The translations under genes and the position numbers were made by a program. The notes under the pieces are model-generated. The model was given only the letters and a program-made list of their open reading frames with translations, did not search any database and was not told the origin of the DNA. Source: Candidatus Peribacteria bacterium (lineage in GTDB: Bacteria; Patescibacteria; JAEDAM01; Absconditabacterales; Absconditicoccaceae). Taken from it: 5,440 nucleotides of DNA. Below are positions 1-5,440 of the stretch, in pieces (position 1 is the stretch's first letter; each line of letters begins with the position of its first letter). The DNA is taken from NCBI GenBank assembly GCA_031288635.1, contig JAITQZ010000021.1, forward strand, positions 1 through 5,440. The letters are read 5' to 3'.

Positions 1-116
1 TTATTCAATCTCCATTTCTAAAGAGTTTTTCCAGAATCGCCTTGATTTTCAATGTTGACTTTTCCATATCACGAACAATTTACTGTCATTTCTATTTTTT
101 GAATTTCCTATATTTT

Positions 117-155
117 AAAAAAAAGAACTCAAAGACTGACTTGATAGTTGAGTTC
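117..155 (-). terminator. Intrinsic terminator after the 136-aa gene
   Basis: On the minus strand, a perfect 8-bp stem (GAACTCAA at 155-148 with TTGAGTTC at 132-125) has a 15-nt loop and is followed directly by eight T residues (A-run 117-124 on the plus strand). It lies about 40 nt past the TAG of the 136-aa gene, the expected place for a Rho-independent terminator. The plus-strand side has no clean T-run, so it should act mainly on minus-strand transcripts. Confidence 0.85.
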
Positions 156-195
156 ATTTTATCAACATATGAAACATATAGTTTTACTCCCTAAT

Positions 196-606
196 CTATG
201 GCATAACAGCATCTTCTAAGTCCTCACGCTTTACATATTTATTATGCGGTCGTCAAAACCTAAATTCCAAAGCACCTGCATGAGTTCCGCATGAGCGAAC
301 CCATACAACAGCATCTTCTGGTAGTGAAGAAAAATCTTTAATGATGTCATCTTGTTTTACTATTTTACTATCATTATTGTCGCGAAAGCCTCCATTTCAA
401 CCGTACTGTTCAATAGAAGATTTTTCCCATTGTTTCGTATCATGATCGTAATGATAGGAAACAGAATGATACCCAGAATGATACCCAGAATCTTCCTCTT
501 TCTCTTCTTCTCGGCCATAAAAGTTTGACTTTACCTCAATGGCACCATAATAATCTAATTCTTCTACAATCCTCATCAGATTTTTCACTTCCTTAGGATA
601 CATCAT
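196..606 (-). CDS. Hypothetical protein, 136 aa, two in-frame TGA (Gly) codons
   Basis: I do not recognise the family. The frame runs from ATG at 604-606 to TAG at 196-198 and is open only if the TGA codons at 397-399 (residue 70) and 253-255 (residue 118) are read as glycine. The protein is soluble, with no signal peptide or membrane segment. Residues 1-30 look helical (starting MMYPKEVKNLMRIVEELDYY). Residues 31-70 are acidic and low-complexity, with a duplicated SGYH. The C-terminal third looks like a folded core, including AVVWVRSCGTHAGALEFRF and then G118-R-P and a charged tail (VKREDLEDA). A second ATG codon follows directly at 601-603. A weak purine stretch (AGAGAGAAA) precedes the start. 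The frame stays open upstream to an ATG at 754-756, but that adds three TGA codons in only 50 residues, so I prefer 606. An intrinsic terminator follows about 40 nt after the stop. Coding status is likely; function is unknown. Confidence 0.72.
462..491. repeat. 12-bp tandem duplication, two and a half copies
   Basis: CAGAATGATACC occurs at 462-473 and again at 474-485, followed by a partial copy (CAGAAT) at 486-491. It lies inside the 136-aa gene and keeps the frame, encoding a duplicated Ser-Gly-Tyr-His in the acidic low-complexity stretch. This looks like a recent slippage duplication rather than a functional site. Confidence 0.85.
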
Positions 607-653
607 TTTCTCTCTACTTCTTCATTCGTTTTCTTTTCAAGAATGTTGAGATT

Positions 654-701
654 TTAAGACAGTATCAATTCCCCTTCTCGCGTCTCATATAAATTTTGCA
701 T
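654..701 (-). CDS. Possible 15-aa leader peptide or remnant 5' end
   Basis: ATG at 699-701 opens a 15-codon ORF (MQNLYETREGELILS) ending in TAA at 654-656, which is a stop in every code that fits this window. What supports it is its ribosome binding site, the strongest Shine-Dalgarno in the window. It ends 47 nt before the ATG of the 136-aa gene and is in a different frame. It could be a short leader peptide coupled to the downstream gene, or the surviving 5' end of a longer gene broken by a stop and a frameshift (see findings). The peptide has no Trp, His or similar run that would suggest amino-acid attenuation. Low confidence as a gene. Confidence 0.3.
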   Translation of the reverse strand: MQNLYETREGELILS

Positions 702-703
702 TT

Positions 704-712
704 CTCCTCCTT
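704..712 (-). promoter_or_regulatory. Strong Shine-Dalgarno before the 15-codon ORF
   Basis: The minus strand reads AAAAAGGAGGAGAAATG at 715-699. AAGGAGGAG (712-704) is a near-consensus anti-16S match, with GGAGG ending 4 nt before the ATG at 701. Neither of the two long genes in the window has anything comparable. It is too far (about 100 nt) from the ATG at 606 to serve that start directly. Confidence 0.6.
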
Positions 713-789
713 TTTGTAGGTTCTTCACCTAGCTTAATTTCATCGTTGTTAATCATTGTTATAATTGGTTAATAAATAAATGTATCTTA

Positions 790-804
790 ATTATATATAT
801 ATCA
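790..804 (-). promoter_or_regulatory. Candidate promoter region with TATAAT-like core
   Basis: On the minus strand TGATATATATATAAT (804-790) contains TATAAT (795-790), and TTGCTT lies upstream with a short spacer of about 14 nt. Fourteen of these bases (791-804) are identical to 3720-3733 in the spacer upstream of the DUF3160 gene. It lies between the terminator of the previous gene and the RBS at 704-712, where a promoter for the mini-ORF and the 136-aa gene is expected. AT repeats resemble -10 boxes by chance, so this is tentative. Confidence 0.35.
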
Positions 805-844
805 ATTAAAAGCAAATATTTATCGACTTTTTTACCAACCACAT

Positions 845-882
845 AAAAAAATCTGACCTCACCTATGAAATCAGACTTTTTT
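845..882 (-). terminator. Intrinsic terminator after the DUF3160 gene (likely bidirectional)
   Basis: TCTGA at 852-856 pairs with TCAGA at 871-875 around a 14-nt loop. The stem extends outward through an A-run (845-851) and a T-run (877-882). On the minus-strand RNA the one irregular pair (876/851) is a G-U wobble, so the whole 12-bp stem forms and runs into a seven-U tail. It begins 17 nt after the TAA at 900-902. The symmetry would also allow termination of plus-strand transcripts. Confidence 0.8.
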
Positions 883-899
883 CTTGCACTCTGGCTATT

Positions 900-3671
900 T
901 TATTCAACTTTTTCTAATGCTTTTCTCAATGCTTTACTCACAATGGATAGTCCTTTGTCGGTACGATTAACCACTGGTGTTGGAGAAGAGTAGAATGGGT
1001 CTTCTGTTTCGTTTTCGATTTGTTCTTGTCGGTCTTCATCGGTAAATCTGCTTCCTTCTCCCTCTAATACTCCATCAGTTTCATAAAACTCGTAATGTGT
1101 AAAGACCGGTCAAACGACCACTCTGGTACCGTTTACGTCGTTGACCATTAGCAACATCAATGCAGGACGACCTACGGCTTCGTACAGAGGACCATCATTT
1201 TCGCTAGTGAAGATGTCGGCAATTAAAGCAGCTCTAGCTTCTTTTAATGTGGGTTCACCGATGGTTTTGGTAGGGAGGATGATGTCAGTGAATTTTCCAT
1301 TTCAGGAAGGGAGCAAGCGGAGCCATTCAAAGTCTGCGTCATCAATGATTTCGTTGTGCATTTGTTTGATACTGATGTCTTTTAGCTTGGTAAGAATGTT
1401 TCCAAACTCTCTGAATTTTTCCTGTTCGTAGGTACCGCTGAAATAAGGTAAGGTTTCTGCGTTTAATTTTATCAAGGTATCTAAAAAGTCTGGTTCACTT
1501 TCCACATAGCCTTTTGGTACTGGGAGCGGTGGATTTGCTACGTAGATACTACACAAATCATCTCCTCCACCTCCCATTTCTGCGTATGCTTGTTTTACAT
1601 AGAGTAAGGTGTCGTGTTTTAGTTCGGTATAGGAACCTAGGTAGGTAATCAGATTTTTCAACGCATAGACAGGGTCTAGACGGAAATAGGGAGCATTTTC
1701 AAGGGGAGCTTGCAAGAGCAGTCCGAGCATTTGAAGTCGTTGGTGATAGATGTTGTGAGTGATGGCTTCGCTATTGGAGCGGGCAAGCCCTGTTCCGATA
1801 AGTTGTGCTACTTTTTCTTTTGCAAAGGCTTTTATCGTATCCCAGCTAGATAGCTGTGTATGTCCTTCGTCTTCCAGAATGGAGTGTGGAGCTTTTTCGG
1901 TAAGTCGGAGTTTTACGAACTGGTCAGCAAGAGGGCTGTTTTCCAGAATTGTTGGAACGATAAAGGCAGTCTGTATATTGGGTTTCTCTGCAAATTCTTT
2001 TTCGGCACTGCCTGCTGTAGTCAAATCGAACAGGTAGCTATCCAGTGTAAATTTCTCTCCGAAGAAGACGAAGCCATCGGTTGTTTGCTTCGCGATGTCT
2101 TCTGTGATACATTCTAGACAGTCTGCTTGATAGTGGGTGGATTGGATTTTCTGAGGATGAAGGGCGGCTAATTGTTCGATAATTTGCTCCCAAGGTCTAG
2201 CGGTTCCAATAATTCCTGAGGGTAAATTGATTCGTCCATATTGTTTCAAGTAGTCTCTCATTTCATTTAATGTCAAATCATCATCACCTCCGATGAGATT
2301 TTTAATTTGTTCAGAAAGCTGGTTGAGACTTTTCACATCGTTTTCTGGAATTGTGGAACTCATCACCATTGCAGCCAGCGTAAGACTTTTACTATTGAAG
2401 TAGAACTTTTCTCTCATTAGCCATTTCATCGCCATAAAATAGGTTTTCAGCAGCGAAGAATCGGTATAGTGCGACCTTGGTTTGAATTGCGTGTAATCTT
2501 GCTGCAATGTAATGTCTCCTGATTGCAAATCCTTTCTGGCCAAAATTGCCAGGAATTCGTCGTTTGCTCCGTCCTTATCGGCTTTCAGAATTTTTTCTAC
2601 GATTTGAGGAATGAGGGTTTGATAGGTTGGAGCGAGGGTTTTTGCTATGGTCTGAGTTCTTTTCTGGATGATGTTTTGGATGTTTTCATCGGTGAGGTCA
2701 GTCTTTAAGTCCATATCCATTGCAGAACTTCGGGTAGTACTTGCCTCAATCAACTCTTGATTGGTAGGTAAAAAAATGTGCGGAATTGCCCGGTAAGCAG
2801 CGAGAAAATCATAAATTTCCAACAAATCAATCCAATTATTATCCTTCAAATATGTATCTTGAGAAAGATTAAGGTACTGTTTGTACAATTTTTCTGAAAG
2901 CGTTGTTAACGTCGGTCTGGCGATTTGTTCTTCGTAGTATTTCAATCCATTATCAAAGAGCTTGTGAAAAACGTGCAATAAAAGGTCATCCGTAATGAGC
3001 AGCGTATTAAATGGGAATCTCGCATTTTCTTCGATAGCTCCACCAATTTCTCCGGCAATGGTATTTCGTTCTTCTGAGGTGCTGATATTTGTAGCAGCTG
3101 CTCTACTATAGTTAAAAGGGTAATAGTTATACAAGCCTGAAAGACTGGTAATCGTCCATCCTCTGCTTTCTAGTTGCTTTTTTACAGTATTGGGAAGAGA
3201 TACTAAAGGGGCTGCTTTTCGGTAGCCGCTGATGGTGATACTATTTCCTGAAAAAAGTTCGGTAGGTTGAAGAGGCCTTTGTTGCATATTTTCTCGTCCT
3301 TGTGTCAAAAGAGTCACTCAACGGATGGTAGCATCAGGTCCCGTAGAAGGTGTAAAACACTCTTTCGTATCTTTTACGAGGTCTTGCGTAATAAGGTAGC
3401 CTGTCGTTCGCTGCTCCTTAAATCCTTCATTCATTGCTGTCCAGTTGGTCATTTCGGTAGGAGAAGGTTTGAGCATTTGTCGCGTGTAGGAATAGTTGCT
3501 GGGCTTTCTTTCCTGCTGAATTGGAGGGGTTTCTAAGAGGAGTGAAGCCTCTGGTGTGGATGAGGTGGATGAAGGTTGTGTTCCACAAGCAGAGAGCAAC
3601 AACAGCATTGAACTAAGGAAGGAAACTCTGATAACGCTACCAAAGGGAGAAATAAGTCAGATTTTTTTCAT
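900..3671 (-). CDS. DUF3160-family lipoprotein, 923 aa, four in-frame TGA (Gly) codons
   Basis: This is an exported protein of a family with unknown function. ATG at 3669-3671 starts a lipoprotein signal peptide: K2, K3 and R15, then a hydrophobic run, then lipobox L26-S27-A28-C29. A Ser/Thr/Pro-rich linker covers about residues 30-60. The DUF3160 body shows LYNYYPFNYSRAA (180-192), ITDDLLLHVFHKLFD (226-240), FFGEKFTLDSY (536-546), LGSYTELKHDTLLYVKQAY (678-696) and, near the end, VGPVFTHYEF (853-862) followed by a FTDED-type tail. TGA codons at 3657-3659 (residue 5), 3318-3320 (118), 1302-1304 (790) and 1110-1112 (854) would split it under the standard code. As I recall the family, residues 790 and 854 are usual glycine positions. 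The gene ends in TAA at 900-902. It is likely anchored on the outer face of the membrane after lipidation at C29. No SD is visible. Family call strong; biochemical role unknown. Confidence 0.9.
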
Positions 3672-3713
3672 TGTGGAGAGATAAAGAATAAAAATACTTT
3701 TTTTGGGATAGTT

Positions 3714-3742
3714 AATATCTTATATATATATCAGTATTTCAA
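3714..3742 (-). promoter_or_regulatory. Candidate sigma70-type promoter for the DUF3160 gene
   Basis: On the minus strand, TTGAAA (3742-3737) is followed after 17 nt by GATATT (3719-3714), in the 100-nt spacer between the dnaX stop and the DUF3160 start, about 43 nt before the ATG. The spacer includes the alternating TGATATATATATAA also found near 791-804. No terminator hairpin separates dnaX from this gene, so read-through from dnaX is also possible. Confidence 0.45.
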
Positions 3743-3771
3743 GTTTTTTTTATCTTTTTTTCAATAGGAAG

Positions 3772-5187
3772 TTATAGTCCCAAGGTTCTCGCAAAATAGG
3801 CTTCTTTCGCTTCAAAAGTAAAGCTGATGGTGGTCGGCGTGGAGAGCTGTTTGGTAAACGCGTCTTCTAATTCTTTTTTGGTATCGGCACCTTGGAGAAG
3901 CATTTCTGCAAATTTATTAGTAGCTACAAGGTAAATGATGTCATTTTCTATTTTTTCGATGAGGACGTGGTCTTTGAGATTGGATTGGACGGTAGGTTTG
4001 CTGAGCTGGGAAAGGATGGTGGGTCGCAGGGAAGCAAGGTTATTCTGAGGGGCAGCAATGGGTTCATTGTTTGGGGTTGGCACAATGGGTTCGGCGTTTG
4101 CGTTTGGTGCAACCCCGCCAAAGGCGGGGTCCGGACGCGTTAATGACGCGTCCCTACTTTCCTCTTTTATCTTTCAACTTTTCTCTCCTAGAAATTTATG
4201 CAATGCAACCTTGTAAGTCACTGCGGGATAGGGATAAAATCTGATTTGTCTCATAATTTCTCCCATTACTTCTGCAATTTGCAAATAGAAATCGGTATCT
4301 TCGAGCAAGTGCTTATCAATAAACCCCACTACCTGCTTGGCGAACTGATGAAGGTCAATGCCGCTTTCGTTGAGCTGCTCAATGATGTGAAAAGTCTGAT
4401 TTTTTTCTCCTGTTTTAATCAGTGTGAGAAAATCTTTGATACTGGCTTCGGAGCTAATCCCGAGGAATTTAGAAACATTTTCTGTACTAATCGTCCCCAA
4501 AATGCTGACTTGGTCGAGGTATTTGATACTATCGCGGACTCCTCCATCGGAAATCGTAGCAATTAGGGCGAGGGCTGCTGTATCGTAAGGGAAATGTTCT
4601 TTTTCACAGATAGTAGCGAGATGGTCGGCGATTTCTGCTTCGGAAACCTTTTTGAACTGAAACACCTGACAACGGGAAACAATCGTATCAGGTACTTTGT
4701 GGATTTCGGTGGTCGCAAGGATGAAACAGACATTGCCTTTTGGCTCTTCAATGGTCTTGAGCAGTGAATTGAAAGCACCCTTGGAAAGCATATGTACCTC
4801 ATCGATGACGTAAATCTTTTTTTTCAAGCTGGTCGGTGGATAGAGAGCTTTGTCGAGAATTTCCTCTCTAATATTGTCTACTCCTGTATGGGAAGCAGCA
4901 TCGATTTCCACGTAGTCGAGGGAAGCGTTATTGTTGATGGTTTGGCAGTTTGCACATTGGTTGCAAGGGTTTCCGTCGTTGGGTTGGAGACAGTTGATGG
5001 CTTTGGCTAAAATTCTGGCAGAGGTGGTTTTTCCTGTTCCTCTAGGTCAAGTGAGCAGATAATTCTGGAGACTATCACGACTGGACTGCATTTTCGCTTT
5101 GAGAATACCGATAATATGCTGTTGTCCAATCATTTCGTCGAATGTTTGCGGACGATATTTGTTTGCTAAAGAGAGAGAAGTGGCCAT
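3772..5187 (-). CDS. dnaX: DNA polymerase III subunit gamma/tau (clamp loader ATPase), 471 aa
   Basis: This is the AAA+ motor subunit that loads the sliding clamp during replication. ATG at 5185-5187 begins MATSLSLANKYRPQTFDEMI, the usual DnaX N-terminus. Walker A is G47-P-R-G-T-G-K53-T-T, with G47 encoded by TGA (5047-5049). The zinc module is C66, C75, C78 and C81 (C-x8-C-x2-C-x2-C). Walker B is VIDE (127-130), sensor 1 is ILATTE (156-161), the arginine-finger SRC is 171-173, and sensor 2 GGVRDS holds R218. The clamp-loader collar follows to about 337. A second TGA (4174-4176, residue 338) leads into a Pro/Asn-rich linker containing a translated palindromic repeat. A short C-terminal domain (about 375-471) resembles the extra domain of many short DnaX proteins. 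TAA is at 3772-3774. The protein is shorter than E. coli tau (643 aa). No SD precedes the ATG. Read with the standard code it would appear as two or three fragments lacking the P-loop. Confidence 0.96.
4113..4153. repeat. GC-rich double-hairpin palindromic element inside dnaX
   Basis: Two perfect inverted repeats sit side by side. CCCCGCC (4113-4119) pairs with GGCGGGG (4123-4129) around AAA. GGACGCGT (4133-4140) pairs with ACGCGTCC (4146-4153) around five bases. The stretch 4108-4155 has 32 G/C of 48, clearly richer than the surrounding gene. It is read through in frame as residues of the DnaX linker (about 345-358). The build resembles REP-type or Rickettsia-style palindromic elements that settle in coding sequence. 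No second copy exists in this window, so its repeat status is inferred from structure alone. Confidence 0.7.
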
Positions 5188-5440
5188 TAAGAGGAAAGAG
5201 GAAAAATAAAAGAGCGTTGTAGTAGATATGAGTAGTGTATAGATTCAGATTTTTTTTTCTAGTCGAAAATGGATGAGAAAAATGGGGGGAATTTTGGGAT
5301 TGCTAATTAAAGATACTAACGATAACATTAACATACATTAAGAGAAGAATTGAATAGTACAACATATATGCACATTTAGTATAACAATGAGTTTTTCTAT
5401 GTAATCTTGCTAGATAATGTCTTAATACTGCGTTGAAAGA
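5188..5440. other. A/T-rich upstream region of dnaX, no gene seen
   Basis: The frame of dnaX stays open for some distance upstream but offers no start codon near a binding site. Plus-strand ORFs here are under 20 codons. A nine-T run (5250-5258) follows TCAGA without a real hairpin, so I do not call a terminator. Several TTGNNN/TATA-like pairs exist in 5300-5400 on the minus strand, none convincing. The dnaX promoter presumably lies here. Confidence 0.5.

Larger units (their letters stand above)
607..899. other. Intergenic region between the 136-aa gene and the DUF3160 gene
   Basis: This A/T-rich stretch of 293 bases has no long supported gene. From right to left it holds the terminator of the DUF3160 gene (845-882), an AT-repeat promoter-like motif (790-804), a strong Shine-Dalgarno (704-712), a 15-codon ORF (654-701) and a 47-nt gap to the ATG at 606. 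No tRNA or other structured RNA could be recognised. Confidence 0.6.

Noticed and set aside
1..117. Short ORFs at the left edge on both strands (about 38 codons ending at TAA 1-3 on minus; a plus-strand ATG at 52)
   Set aside because: There is no start with an RBS on the minus strand, and the plus-strand frame is 31 codons with two TGA. Nothing supports coding.
196..756. Longer version of the small gene starting at ATG 754-756 (186 aa)
   Set aside because: The 50 extra codons contain three TGA, a much higher density than in the other genes here, and run through the strong SD of the mini-ORF. Not excluded, but less likely than the start at 606.
1141..1431. Plus-strand 96-aa ORF
   Set aside because: It is antisense to the conserved C-terminal part of the DUF3160 gene, with no RBS or recognisable domain; a shadow frame.
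3318..3608. A separate 96-aa ORF upstream of a 671-aa gene
   Set aside because: Both are in the same frame and joined by one TGA. Together with the TGA at codon 5 they form one lipoprotein with a complete signal peptide.
900..3671. TGA codons as pseudogene stops
   Set aside because: All three genes show the same pattern, frames continue without shift between TGA sites, family motifs flank them, and real ends are TAA or TAG followed by terminators at the expected distance.
3772..4083. A separate 103-aa gene downstream of dnaX
   Set aside because: It is in frame with dnaX after the TGA at 4174-4176, and its content fits the C-terminal domain of a gamma/tau protein.
4198..4566. Plus-strand 122-aa ORF
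   Set aside because: It is antisense to the conserved collar and AAA+ region of dnaX; a shadow frame.

Overview
The window is a piece of a bacterial chromosome or metagenomic contig that uses TGA as a glycine codon (translation table 25, the Absconditabacteria/SR1 and Gracilibacteria code). All three supported genes lie on the minus strand. Each is cut into pieces under the standard code and becomes a single open frame when TGA is read as an amino acid. Eight in-frame TGA codons were found, and the genes end in TAA or TAG. The clearest case is dnaX, where TGA occupies the first glycine of the Walker A P-loop. Two TGA codons in the DUF3160 gene fall where I recall glycine in that family. TGG is used normally for Trp, so TGA = Trp does not fit. 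The recoding points to the Gracilibacteria/Absconditabacteria side of the CPR (Patescibacteria); I cannot decide between the two from this window.

Layout, in minus-strand transcription order (right to left). Positions 5188-5440 are A/T-rich with no gene. Positions 3772-5187 hold dnaX, the clamp-loader gamma/tau ATPase, 471 aa. Its low-complexity linker contains a GC-rich double hairpin that is translated in frame. Positions 3672-3771 are a short A/T-rich spacer with a plausible promoter. Positions 900-3671 hold a 923-aa DUF3160 lipoprotein with a signal peptide and lipobox, followed by an intrinsic terminator at 845-882. Positions 607-844 form an upstream region with a strong Shine-Dalgarno, a 15-codon mini-ORF and a promoter-like AT motif shared with the DUF3160 promoter region. 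Positions 196-606 hold a 136-aa unrecognised soluble protein, followed by a textbook terminator at 117-155. Positions 1-116 hold nothing supportable.

The genes do not form an obvious pathway. dnaX is a replication housekeeping gene, the DUF3160 protein is an exported lipoprotein of unknown function, and the small protein has no recognised family. Two intrinsic terminators and at least two candidate promoters suggest separate transcription units, except that no terminator is visible between dnaX and the DUF3160 gene, so read-through is possible there.

The most interesting items are the recoded P-loop glycine, the palindromic element inside dnaX, the strong RBS serving only a 15-codon ORF, and the 14-bp motif shared by two upstream regions. 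All family assignments come from reading motifs by eye; no database was searched.
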